From: an uncultured Pseudanabaenaceae cyanobacterium
GTDB lineage: Bacteria > Cyanobacteriota > Cyanobacteriia > Pseudanabaenales > Pseudanabaenaceae
Assembly: GCA_937927915.1 (NCBI GenBank)
Contig: CALGKB010000011.1
Coordinates: 1-64,000 of the forward strand
Direction of reading: 5' to 3'
Length of the DNA: 64,000 bases
The translations under genes and the position numbers were made by a program. This document shows positions 20,970 through 30,126 of this stretch, in pieces. Under the pieces are notes generated by a model. That model searched no databases and was not told the origin of the DNA. It saw only the letters and a program-made list of their open reading frames with translations. Each line of letters starts with the position of its first letter. Positions within the stretch are counted from its first letter, which is position 1.

Positions 20970-23060
20970 ATGACAATCCGCTACTTGATGTGTGCCCCTG
21001 ATTTCTACGATGTGGACTACGTGATTAACCCCTGGATGGAGGGTAATATCCACCGCTCGAACCAAACCAAAGCCAAGGAGCAATGGCAAGCCCTCTATGA
21101 CATCCTCAAGGAATTAGCCAGCATCGATTTAGTTGACCCCCAGCCTGGGCTGCCAGATATGGTATTTACAGCAAATGCCGGTTTAGTATTGGGGAACAAG
21201 GTTGTAGTCAGTCGCTTTTTCCACAGGGAAAGACAGGGGGAGGAACCCCACTTCAAGGCATGGTTTCAGTCCCAGGGCTTCGAGACCTTTGAGTTACCCC
21301 AGGATTTACCCTTTGAAGGGGCGGGGGATGCCCTCCTCGATCGGGAGGGACGTTGGCTGTGGGCTGGCTATGGCTTCCGATCGGAGTTGGACTCCCATCC
21401 CCTGATTGCGCAGTGGTTGGACATTGAAGTGTTGTCCCTACACCTGGTGGACAGTCGTTTCTATCACCTCGACACCTGCTTCTGTCCCTTAACGGGGGGC
21501 TATCTCCTCTACTATCCCGAGGCTTTTGACACTTACTCTAACCGTTTGATCGAAATGCGGGTACCGTCCAGCAAGCGTATTGCTATCAGCGAACCGGATG
21601 CGGTCAATTTTGCCTGCAATGCCGTCAATGTGGGACAGACAATAATTCTCAATAAAGCCAGTGACAGTCTCAAACAACGCCTAGGAGCTGTAGGGTTTAC
21701 AGTGATTGAAACACCCTTGACGGAGTTTTTGAAGGCAGGGGGGGCTGCCAAATGTTTGACGCTGCGCATCACAGAACCGATCGCGCCTGCTCCCCAGGAA
21801 GTCAGCCATGTGGAATCGACGGTGATTCAGATGCAGGGTCACCTGTTGGATACAGGGTTGATCAACCGTGCCTTAGATTTGGTCGTGGATGCGGGGGGCA
21901 GTTTCCAAGTCCTGGAGTTCAAGCTAGGGGTGCAAAAACAAAGTACCTCCGAGGCAAAAATCCGCGTCTCCGCCCCCGACGGGGAAATTCTCAAAACTAT
22001 CCTCAACCAGTTGATTGAGATCGGCGCTATTTTACCCAGGGAGACCGATCGGGATGCGCAGTTAGTTGCCGTTGAGCAAGCGGGGGTAGCCCCTGATGAT
22101 TTCTACGTGACGACCATCTATCCCACAGAAGTTAGGGTGAAGGGGGAATGGATTCGCGCCACACGCCAACGCATGGATGCCTGTGTAGTAGTCGATCCCG
22201 CAGCCAAAACCGCAGTATGCAAGTTGATCCGAGACCTGCAAGTGGGAGACCTCGTGGTCGTTGGGGTAGAAGGAATTCGCACTGCCCATCGTCCGGAGGT
22301 ACGGGAAAAAAGCAGCAAAGAATTTTCCTTTATGGGGTCTGGGGTTTCCAGTGAACGGCGGGTGGAATTGGTAGTGGAACAAATCGCCTGGGAGCTGCGG
22401 CAAATCCGCGATCGGGGCGGTAAGACCGTTGTTACGGCGGGACCAGTAGTTGTACATACAGGGGGCGCTCCCCATTTGGCTTATCTGATTCGGGAAGGGT
22501 TTGTCCATGCCCTGTTGGGAGGCAATGCCATTGCCGTCCACGATATGGAACAGGCGATCATGGGGACTTCCCTGGGGGTAGATTTGCAGCGGGGGGTGAG
22601 CGTCAGCGGCGGTCATCGCCATCACCTCAAGGTGATCAATCTTATTCGGCGCTATGGCGGCATCAAACAGGCAGTGGAGGCGGGCATTCTCACCTCTGGC
22701 ATCATGTACGAATGCATCAAAAACAACGTCCCCTTCTCCCTCGCTGGCTCCATTCGCGATGATGGTCCCTTACCGGATACAGAGATGGATTTGATCAAGG
22801 CGCAAAAGCACTACAGCGAACTGATCCAGGGGGCGGATTTAATCCTCATGCTCTCCTCTATGCTCCACTCCATCGGTGTTGGCAACATGACGCCGGCGGG
22901 GGTAAAACTGGTGTGCGTGGACATCAATCCCGCTGTGGTGACCAAATTGGCTGACCGCGGTTCCATCGAGTCGGTAGGTGTGGTGACAGATGTGGGCTTA
23001 TTTTTGAGCCTTTTGGTGCAGCAGTTGCAGAAGTTGGGGAGCGCTGTCTTCAACGTGTGA
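20970..23060 (+). CDS. agrE: Bifunctional arginine dihydrolase / ornithine cyclodeaminase-like protein (N-terminal guanidine-modifying domain, C-terminal LOR/SDH domain)
   Basis: RYLMCAPDFYDVDYVINPWMEGN...MVFTANAGLV...HLDTCFCPL...GGAAKCLTLR; C-terminal half of LOR/SDH (TIGR00300-like) type. Confidence 0.88.
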   Translation: MTIRYLMCAPDFYDVDYVINPWMEGNIHRSNQTKAKEQWQALYDILKELASIDLVDPQPGLPDMVFTANAGLVLGNKVVVSRFFHRERQGEEPHFKAWFQSQGFETFELPQDLPFEGAGDALLDREGRWLWAGYGFRSELDSHPLIAQWLDIEVLSLHLVDSRFYHLDTCFCPLTGGYLLYYPEAFDTYSNRLIEMRVPSSKRIAISEPDAVNFACNAVNVGQTIILNKASDSLKQRLGAVGFTVIETPLTEFLKAGGAAKCLTLRITEPIAPAPQEVSHVESTVIQMQGHLLDTGLINRALDLVVDAGGSFQVLEFKLGVQKQSTSEAKIRVSAPDGEILKTILNQLIEIGAILPRETDRDAQLVAVEQAGVAPDDFYVTTIYPTEVRVKGEWIRATRQRMDACVVVDPAAKTAVCKLIRDLQVGDLVVVGVEGIRTAHRPEVREKSSKEFSFMGSGVSSERRVELVVEQIAWELRQIRDRGGKTVVTAGPVVVHTGGAPHLAYLIREGFVHALLGGNAIAVHDMEQAIMGTSLGVDLQRGVSVSGGHRHHLKVINLIRRYGGIKQAVEAGILTSGIMYECIKNNVPFSLAGSIRDDGPLPDTEMDLIKAQKHYSELIQGADLILMLSSMLHSIGVGNMTPAGVKLVCVDINPAVVTKLADRGSIESVGVVTDVGLFLSLLVQQLQKLGSAVFNV

Positions 23061-23110
23061 GTTAGTAGGGGGGATATGCTAATCTACAGCAGATAGTTCA
23101 TAGCGTTGGT

Positions 23111-24388
23111 ATGTCCCCTTCTCAACTCCTGGAATACGCCCGCCGTTGTGGGGCAGAAGCAGCAGAGGTCTACTATTCCGACTCCCACAGTGCCCCTGTC
23201 TATTTCGAGGCAAATCAGCTCAAGCAGTTGGAATTTGTCGATGCAACGGGGGTGGCATTACGTCTATGGCGGCAGGGAAAACCGGGCTTGGTGGTGGCTT
23301 ATGGCGACTATGACCCGCAGGAGGTGGTAGAGCGTGCCCTTGCCCTCAGTGACCTCAATGCCCCAGAGGAAATTTACCTCAACTCCCGTTACCAGGGGGA
23401 CTACCTGCCTACTTGGGGGGAAGCGGTCTCGACGGAGTCTCTGATAGAGCAGGGCAAAGCGGCGATTGCCCAGGTGCGTGCCCTCTACCCAGAAGTCCTC
23501 TGCAGTGGACAGTGGGAATGTAGTACCACGACAACGCGGCTGCTCAACAGCCAGGGTTTGGATGTTAGTTTTACGGAGACCAGCGTGGAAGCCTTCCTCA
23601 GTGGTGAATTGGTGCGGGGGGATGACTTTTTGCAAGTCTATGTAGCCCGATCGGGTAACAAGTTCTTTGAATTTAGTGATCTGGTCGATCGCTTAGGGCA
23701 GTACATCCAGTGGGCAGAACGGAATGTGCCAGCACCCCAGGGGAATGTCCCTGTGATTTTGACTCCCAAGGTAGCAGAGTTACTGTGGTCGGTGGTCTCC
23801 CTTGCCATGAACGCCAAGCAAGTGGAACAAAAATCTACACCTTGGTTAGAGAAACGGGGCAGTCAGGTAGTTGCCTCAGCCATCACTTGGCAGCAGTTAC
23901 CGCAGTTTGACCACTTTTATCTCCCCTTTGACGATGAGGGTACGCCTACCCAAACCTTTACTTGGATTGAGCAAGGGGTATTGCAGGATTTCTACACCGA
24001 TCGCAAACTGGCGGCGCAGTTAAACCTCACTCCTAGGGGCAATGGCTATCGTTCCTTGGCCACTTCTCCCACCCCTAGTTTGTTCAATGTCATTGTGGCA
24101 GCGGGGGACAAAAGTTTACAGGAACTGGTGCGCACGATCGATTGCGGTCTGTTAGTAGACCAAGTTTTGGGGGGCGGTGCTGGCATCAGCGGCGATTTTT
24201 CCGTCAATGTGGATTTAGGCTATCGCATTGAGGGGGGAGAGATAGTGGGTAGAGTCAAAGATACAATGATTGCAGGCAACGTCTATAATGCTCTCCAGAA
24301 TGTCGTCTTGGGCAACGATCGGGAATGGCAGGGCAATCTCTATACTCCCTCGGTAGTGGTGGAATTGGCGGTGAGCACCCGATCGTGA
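23111..24388 (+). CDS. TldD/PmbA family metalloprotease
   Basis: 425 aa; LLDQVLGGGAGISGDFSVNVDLGYRIEGGEIVGRVKDTMIAGN-type C-terminus. Confidence 0.88.
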   Translation: MSPSQLLEYARRCGAEAAEVYYSDSHSAPVYFEANQLKQLEFVDATGVALRLWRQGKPGLVVAYGDYDPQEVVERALALSDLNAPEEIYLNSRYQGDYLPTWGEAVSTESLIEQGKAAIAQVRALYPEVLCSGQWECSTTTTRLLNSQGLDVSFTETSVEAFLSGELVRGDDFLQVYVARSGNKFFEFSDLVDRLGQYIQWAERNVPAPQGNVPVILTPKVAELLWSVVSLAMNAKQVEQKSTPWLEKRGSQVVASAITWQQLPQFDHFYLPFDDEGTPTQTFTWIEQGVLQDFYTDRKLAAQLNLTPRGNGYRSLATSPTPSLFNVIVAAGDKSLQELVRTIDCGLLVDQVLGGGAGISGDFSVNVDLGYRIEGGEIVGRVKDTMIAGNVYNALQNVVLGNDREWQGNLYTPSVVVELAVSTRS

Positions 24389-24840
24389 TAGACATTTTGC
24401 AACGGGAAATCAACACTCACCCTGAGCGATGGCGACCGCTGGTGTTGACCAATGGCTGTTTTGACATCCTCCATGCCGGTCATGTGCGCTATCTCACCGC
24501 TGCCCGTGCCCTTGGTCGCGCCCTGGTGGTAGGTCTTAACAGTGATCAATCCGTCCGACAACTGAAAGGGGAAACCAGACCGATCGTGCCCCAGGGGGAA
24601 AGGGCGGAAGTCCTCTTGGGTTTGAAGGCGGTTGATGCGGTAGTTATTTTTGAGGAGTTGACTGCCGATCGCTTGATCACGACTCTCCGTCCCGACATCT
24701 ATGTCAAGGGGGGGGACTACACCCCTGCTAATCTGCCAGAAGCCCCCACTGTCACAGCCATAGGCAGCAAGGTAGTAATAATACCGATCGAGATACCCAC
24801 TTCCACCACCAAAATCCTGCAACGCTTACACTGCTTGTAG
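24385..24840 (+). CDS. D-glycero-beta-D-manno-heptose 1-phosphate adenylyltransferase-like
   Basis: LTNGCFDILHAGHVRYL; GLNSDQSVRQLKG; IYVKGGDY; GTGA overlap with upstream stop. Confidence 0.9.
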   Translation: MIDILQREINTHPERWRPLVLTNGCFDILHAGHVRYLTAARALGRALVVGLNSDQSVRQLKGETRPIVPQGERAEVLLGLKAVDAVVIFEELTADRLITTLRPDIYVKGGDYTPANLPEAPTVTAIGSKVVIIPIEIPTSTTKILQRLHCL

Positions 24841-25548
24841 GCAATAACTCCCAGCCTGCCAAAACTCCTGGATCACCCTACTAACTGCTTCTACCTGAAA
24901 ATGATGAAAGAAATGCCTGCCCTGGGGGAAAAGATAAAAACGATCGTTAGCTTTTAGCAAGGGTTGCCAGGTAGCCAGAGTATCAGGGTCACAGACAAAG
25001 TCGTCTTCACTGCCGCAGACCAAAAGGGGAACAGCTGTAGGTTCACTTTTCTGAAAGACAATCTGCAAGGGACTATGGGGATGGAAACCAAAAGCAAGGT
25101 CTTGCTCCAAGAGATTGACATAGAAACACAGTTCAGAGGGCGGTCGCTTGCCAAACAGATTGATCGCCATTTGTTGCAGCAGACAGTCACGGCAGATAGG
25201 CAAAAAATGCAAGTTAAAGTAATACTGCGCCATCCAATTCATTGCCATATTTCTCCCCACTGCTAGCAGGGTAAGGGACAACACCCGATCGGGAAACTTT
25301 TGGGCATACAAAAAGGCTAGCATTCCATTCACACTGTGACCAATGAGATGGACAGGGGGCAGAGGAGCAAGATAGTTTTCCAGGTTATACAACACCTCTG
25401 TTGTAGTAGTTGCCCTATCCATTTCCCCCTGCCTGTAAATCCACTGGGCGACGGAGTAATGTTGCCCCAAATGAAGTGCTAAGCTGACATCTAAGCGATC
25501 GTTGGTGGGACTAGTGCTAATAATGACCGCTGCTGGTTTATCTTTCAT
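24826..25548 (-). CDS. isiC: Alpha/beta hydrolase at the end of the isi cluster (IsiC-like)
   Basis: LIGHSVNGMLAFLYAQ nucleophile elbow; same position/class as recalled Synechocystis isiC. Confidence 0.7.
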   Translation of the reverse strand: MKDKPAAVIISTSPTNDRLDVSLALHLGQHYSVAQWIYRQGEMDRATTTTEVLYNLENYLAPLPPVHLIGHSVNGMLAFLYAQKFPDRVLSLTLLAVGRNMAMNWMAQYYFNLHFLPICRDCLLQQMAINLFGKRPPSELCFYVNLLEQDLAFGFHPHSPLQIVFQKSEPTAVPLLVCGSEDDFVCDPDTLATWQPLLKANDRFYLFPQGRHFFHHFQVEAVSRVIQEFWQAGSYCLQAV

Positions 25549-25786
25549 AAAATCTTGGTTCAAAATCAGGACAATTGATAGCTTGGGGAGAAAGAGCATG
25601 AGAGGGATGCACAGTACATTTGAGACGATAATTACCCGTAAAATATACACAACGACTACAGGGAATACGATGTTGTTCCCTCACCCATTGCCAACCCGAT
25701 CGCAGGCTGCGCCAATAGCCATACAAAATAGTAATAACGATCGACCAAAAAGCTAGATTGTAAGCAATTATCCACAGCATTGTCAT
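25538..25786 (-). CDS. 82-aa conserved protein: TM helix plus Cys/His motif
   Basis: CSRCVYFTGNYRLKCTVHPSHALSPQAINCPDF; same strand, tightly spaced in isi cluster. Confidence 0.7.
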   Translation of the reverse strand: MTMLWIIAYNLAFWSIVITILYGYWRSLRSGWQWVREQHRIPCSRCVYFTGNYRLKCTVHPSHALSPQAINCPDFEPRFYER

Positions 25787-25838
25787 TGATTCTCCCTAAC
25801 CCCAGAGCAAGGGAGAGCAAAACTCCCCCTCTACCAAG

Positions 25839-25943
25839 TTAACTGAACATTAGATGAATGGCATTGAGACTAGCGACCATCATGTACGCCCACAGGGCAC
25901 AGAGCAGGCAGATAATCGCTACTTTGCTTTCATAGTGCATCAT
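25839..25943 (-). CDS. Small single-TM protein (34 aa), not in the ORF track
   Basis: MMHYESKVAIICLLCALWAYMMVASLNAIHLMFS*; starts 11 nt after the isiA-psaL stop; purine-rich upstream sequence. Confidence 0.55.
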   Translation of the reverse strand: MMHYESKVAIICLLCALWAYMMVASLNAIHLMFS

Positions 25944-25954
25944 AGTCTGTCATC

Positions 25955-27451
25955 CTAGCCTAAAGGAAATAAACTCTGAATCTGCTCCCAATGCAACAGC
26001 AATCGATAGGCAAACACAGCCCCACCACAGCTCCCGACAAAGAACGCCGCCGTGAATTGACTCCATCCTTCCACTGTAGCCAGAGTTTCAGGCACATTGG
26101 GCACTGTGCGAGCAAAAGTAGGACGGGGTACAGTCACCAACTGCTTCTGGAAAGAGACAGTACCATAGGCAGAGAGAGCGATCGTCATCACCAATAACAA
26201 CGCCAGCGTCGCCAACAGACCAGAGGTGTAGGCAAAATCCGTATCACGGGCAGGATTCAGTTTCACAAAGGGACCAATTAGCCAATAACCATGTGCCATG
26301 CCGATTTCCAAACCTCTGGCAAAAGGTGAAAGACCAGCCCGATAGATAGGCAAACCCCGCAGAAAGGTGAGAGTAAAGTCAGAGGAATTGACAGGCGTAG
26401 CTAAATTGCCCACCTGGGGGTCATTGTCAAAGGGTCTTACCAAATCACCCTTGTTGAGGTCAAATACCCTCGCCTTAGCGCGAGCGCGAATAGCGTGCCA
26501 CACATGACCAGTGAGAAACAATCCCGCCAACACATAATGAAAAGTGGCTAACCAACCCCTGGCTGTAACTATGCCTGCTCCCGTCTGCCAAGTCTCCACA
26601 GGACCGTAAAAGACTTCAGGATAGACTGTATTGTTGTAGGTAACAAAGTAAGCTGCCAGCGCTCCCATGTATGCCAGAGCACCCAAACTGTAAGACAAAT
26701 AAGCCTCTCCGCTGTAGATGAGAACCGATCGTGCCCAACGGAAGGGCTGCGTGAGAATGTGAAAGATACCGCCACCAATGCACAAAAGACCGACATAGAT
26801 ATGACCGCCAACCACATCTTCCAGATTATTGACCGCTGCCATACCCCTACCATTGCCGATAACCCCAAATAGATAACCAAAAATGACAAAGGGATTGAGC
26901 GTAGGACTGGTAATTACGCGGACATCTTCCACCCTGGGGTCATACAAACCGCCCCAGAAGAGAGCTTTCGCTACAAGCAACAAGGCTCCTCCCCCTAGCA
27001 GCAAAAGATGAATACCGATGATAGTGGTCATTTTATCGCCATCTTCCCACTCATAGCCGAAGAAGCCCTCAAAGGTATTGCCAATGGGGAGTTTGTCTGA
27101 TTGCAACAGAGAATGGAATATACCCCCTGCCCCCAAAACAGCCGAGGAGACTAAATGCAAAACAGCAATGACAAAGAAGGGATAAGTGTCAACAATCACA
27201 CCCCCTTTACCTACCCCTACCCCCAAACTGGCAATATGAGGGAGAAGAATCAAACCCTGTTCATACATTGGTCGGGCGGCATCATAACGGGATAACTCAA
27301 ACAGAGTCATGGCTCCTGCCCACAGCACAATCAACCCCCCATGGGCAATATGGGCACCCAGCAGTTTCCCCGATAGTTCCGTCAGACGAGCATTCCCTGC
27401 CCACCAAGCAAACTGTTGCGGTTGTCTTTCGTAGGAAATTGTAGCTGTCAT
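25955..27451 (-). CDS. CP43'-like (IsiA/Pcb) chlorophyll-binding protein fused to C-terminal PsaL-like domain
   Basis: [31 protein letters not shown]...[14 protein letters not shown]; then [11 protein letters not shown]...[40 protein letters not shown]...[12 protein letters not shown]. Confidence 0.93.
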   Translation of the reverse strand: MTATISYERQPQQFAWWAGNARLTELSGKLLGAHIAHGGLIVLWAGAMTLFELSRYDAARPMYEQGLILLPHIASLGVGVGKGGVIVDTYPFFVIAVLHLVSSAVLGAGGIFHSLLQSDKLPIGNTFEGFFGYEWEDGDKMTTIIGIHLLLLGGGALLLVAKALFWGGLYDPRVEDVRVITSPTLNPFVIFGYLFGVIGNGRGMAAVNNLEDVVGGHIYVGLLCIGGGIFHILTQPFRWARSVLIYSGEAYLSYSLGALAYMGALAAYFVTYNNTVYPEVFYGPVETWQTGAGIVTARGWLATFHYVLAGLFLTGHVWHAIRARAKARVFDLNKGDLVRPFDNDPQVGNLATPVNSSDFTLTFLRGLPIYRAGLSPFARGLEIGMAHGYWLIGPFVKLNPARDTDFAYTSGLLATLALLLVMTIALSAYGTVSFQKQLVTVPRPTFARTVPNVPETLATVEGWSQFTAAFFVGSCGGAVFAYRLLLHWEQIQSLFPLG

Positions 27452-27470
27452 ACTTTCTCTCCTTTTTTGT

Positions 27471-27980
27471 TTACAGACCAAGCTCTTGTTTCAATTGGGC
27501 AGTCCAACGTTTTACCCGCTCTTCTGTCTTTTCGGGTTGGTTGTCTTCATCAATGGCAAGACCGACAAATTTACCATTGCGTACTGCCCTGGATTGATTA
27601 AATTCATAGCCCTCCGTTGACCAATAGCCAATAGTTTGACCACCCCGACTGCTGATTTTCTCCTCCAAAATCCCGATGGCATCCATAAAGTTATCCGCAT
27701 AGCCATACTGATCCCCCGTACCAAAGTAGGCAACCTTTTTACCAGAGAAATCCAGCTTGTCCAGGTCATCATAAATTGCCCCCCAATCTGATTGCAACTG
27801 CCCAATATCCCAGGTGGGACAGCCAAGGATTAAAACATCGTACTGTGTGAGTTCCTCCAGTTGGGTTTTAGAAATATCTTTACAGACAACTGCCAGTCCG
27901 TCTAACTCATCAACAATGAGGTCAGCGATCCCCTCTGTCTTACCCGTTGTGGTACCAAAAAATACCCCAATCTTAGTCAT
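27471..27980 (-). CDS. isiB: Flavodoxin
   Basis: [17 protein letters not shown]...[15 protein letters not shown]...[17 protein letters not shown]. Confidence 0.97.
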   Translation of the reverse strand: MTKIGVFFGTTTGKTEGIADLIVDELDGLAVVCKDISKTQLEELTQYDVLILGCPTWDIGQLQSDWGAIYDDLDKLDFSGKKVAYFGTGDQYGYADNFMDAIGILEEKISSRGGQTIGYWSTEGYEFNQSRAVRNGKFVGLAIDEDNQPEKTEERVKRWTAQLKQELGL

Positions 27981-27990
27981 TTTTACCTCC

Positions 27991-29028
27991 TTAAACTTGT
28001 GCTAATACTGATTCCACTTTGCCTGTCCTGAAGTTAAAGCCCCAGGCTTGCAGAGCATGGAAAATATGTCCCTGCAGGAAGAAGAAACCGAGCCAGAAGT
28101 GCGCGTTGGCTAGCCATACCCTGTTCGTAAGACTACCATCTAAGCTGGCAAAATAGGGGAGAATTCCCATCTTAATCACCAAGGGATCGCCATAGAAAAC
28201 GATCGGATAAACAGTAGTATTAACTGTGACAAAGTAGGTAGCCACAAATGCCATCAAAGCTAGAGCACCCAGGCTATAGGAAAGATAAGCCTCCCCTGAC
28301 CAAATGAATAGCCTTTCTGTCCAGCGGTAGGGCTTTGTTAAAATATGAAAAATGCCACCGCCAATGCAAATTGTGCCAATCCAAATGTGCCCCCCTACCA
28401 CATCTTCTAGGTTGTCCACACTGGCAAGCCAATTTTTCCCGATCGCTCCCACCAAATAAGCAAAAATAATACCTGGATCGAGGGTAGGATTAGTAATTAA
28501 GCGGACCGTCCTAGCGATCGGGTCGTACAATCCCCCCCAAAACATAGCCTTGACAACTAACAATAAAGCCCCCAATCCCAAAACAATTAAATGGAAGCCA
28601 AGAATGTTAGTCATCTTGTTGGTATCTGCCCAGGTATAGCCATAGAAAGGCAAGTTTAACAAAGACTTCGGTCCCCGCAGAGCATGAAAGATACCACCAA
28701 AGCCCAGCACTGCCGAAGAGATCAAGTGCAAAACACCAATGACATAAAAAGGATAAGTAGAAACCACCGTGCCATCAGTGCCTATCCCCCACCCCTGCGT
28801 CGCCAAATGGGGCAAAAGAATCAAACCCTGTTCATACATAGGACGAGTGGGATCAAAATGGGCAATCTCAAACAAGGTCATCAGCCCTGCCCACAGCACA
28901 ATCAACCCTGCATGGGCAACATGAGCACCCAACAGTTGACCCGATAGGTTAGTCAGCCGCGCATTGCCCGCCCACCAAGGGATATTGCCGTCAACCATAG
29001 CCTGCATACGCTGTTCCATTTCCATCAC
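27991..29028 (-). CDS. isiA: Iron-stress chlorophyll-binding protein IsiA (CP43')
   Basis: 345 aa, six [46 protein letters not shown]. Confidence 0.96.
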   Translation of the reverse strand: MMEMEQRMQAMVDGNIPWWAGNARLTNLSGQLLGAHVAHAGLIVLWAGLMTLFEIAHFDPTRPMYEQGLILLPHLATQGWGIGTDGTVVSTYPFYVIGVLHLISSAVLGFGGIFHALRGPKSLLNLPFYGYTWADTNKMTNILGFHLIVLGLGALLLVVKAMFWGGLYDPIARTVRLITNPTLDPGIIFAYLVGAIGKNWLASVDNLEDVVGGHIWIGTICIGGGIFHILTKPYRWTERLFIWSGEAYLSYSLGALALMAFVATYFVTVNTTVYPIVFYGDPLVIKMGILPYFASLDGSLTNRVWLANAHFWLGFFFLQGHIFHALQAWGFNFRTGKVESVLAQV

Positions 29029-29352
29029 TTATTGATAACCAAACTCAGTAGTCAGGATAGATATTACTAGCTGTGCTTTAGTTTATCAAGAGTCATTACT
29101 ATTAAATTTGTGTTAAGAACTGTTTCACTAGGAAGAAAAAACGGAAAAACGCCAGGTAGAACCCCCTGTCTACCCAGCTAGCCTACTCTATGAGAGGAAC
29201 AGTCATGTCTCACTTGACTAGTATAACCCTAGCATAGATGCAATTTACTTGCAATAGTTTTATTTAAAAAATTTTTCAGTTGGTTTAGGTAGACCATGGT
29301 TGCAATTGACGCGGACAGGGGGTAGTGATAAGGTAGGATGACCTGGTTCTAA

Positions 29353-29743
29353 GGGATTGCCCGCTATGTGGGGTCAGTGGAAGTGGGCAAATTTGCCGAC
29401 CTCTTGTCTGTGGAAACCCGCCTTTTTGGGTGTCAAACCTGAGATGGTGCTCAAGGCAGGGGCGATCGCTTGGAGTCAGATGGGGGATGCTAACTCCCCA
29501 ACCCAGCCATATGCGCCCTATGTTTGCCAGCTATGGACGATTGATCGGTCAGACGTCTTTTACCTTTATGTCTAAAGTTAAGAGGTTGTCCCACAGATGT
29601 TAGGCTTACAAAGACGGGTGTTGCCTGTGGCAAATACGCGTTGTATTGGCAAGAAAGACCTCAAACTCAACGATGCTCTGCCGCAAATAGAAGTTGACCC
29701 TGAGACCTATGTAGTGCGGGCGGACGGGGAAATTCTCACCTGA
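29353..29743 (+). pseudogene. ureC: Urease alpha subunit, decayed C-terminal remnant
   Basis: [13 protein letters not shown] / [29 protein letters not shown] / [22 protein letters not shown] / [46 protein letters not shown] spread over two or more frames. Confidence 0.92.
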
Positions 29744-30126
29744 AAACAATAGATAGAGAAACAGCCCTTACAGAAGTCTTTGCACTATTCCCTGTCCTAG
29801 AATCTATGCAAAATCGTCGTGGTGGCGACCTCAGCGGTGGACAACAACAGCAATTAGCGATCGGGCGAGCACTCCTAGGCAATCCCCAACTTCTGTTAAT
29901 GGATGAACCAACAGAGGGAATACAGCCTTCTATCATCTTAGAAATTGAGGCAGCAGTGCGCAATATTGTCAACAAAAGGGGAATTGGCATTTTACTTGTA
30001 GAACAGCATCTACATTTTGTCAAGCAAGCAGATTATTATTATGCTATGCAAAAAGGAGGGATAGTAGCCTCCGGCAACACTGCCAGCCTGACTAAGGAAA
30101 TTATTCAGTCCTATCTATCTGTTTAA
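29740..30126 (+). pseudogene. urtE: Urea ABC transporter ATP-binding protein UrtE, C-terminal fragment
   Basis: FALFPVLESMQNRRGGDLSGGQQQQLAIGRALLGNPQLLLMDEPTEGIQPSIILEIE; Walker A and N-terminal half absent. Confidence 0.88.

Noticed and set aside
22062-22625. 187-aa ORF antisense to agrE
   Set aside because: Shadow ORF; composition and overlap with a conserved coding region
24340-24822. 160-aa minus-strand ORF
   Set aside because: Shadow of the heptose-P adenylyltransferase gene on the opposite strand
29357-29575. 72-aa ORF as a novel small protein
   Set aside because: It is one frame of the ureC remnant ([29 protein letters not shown])
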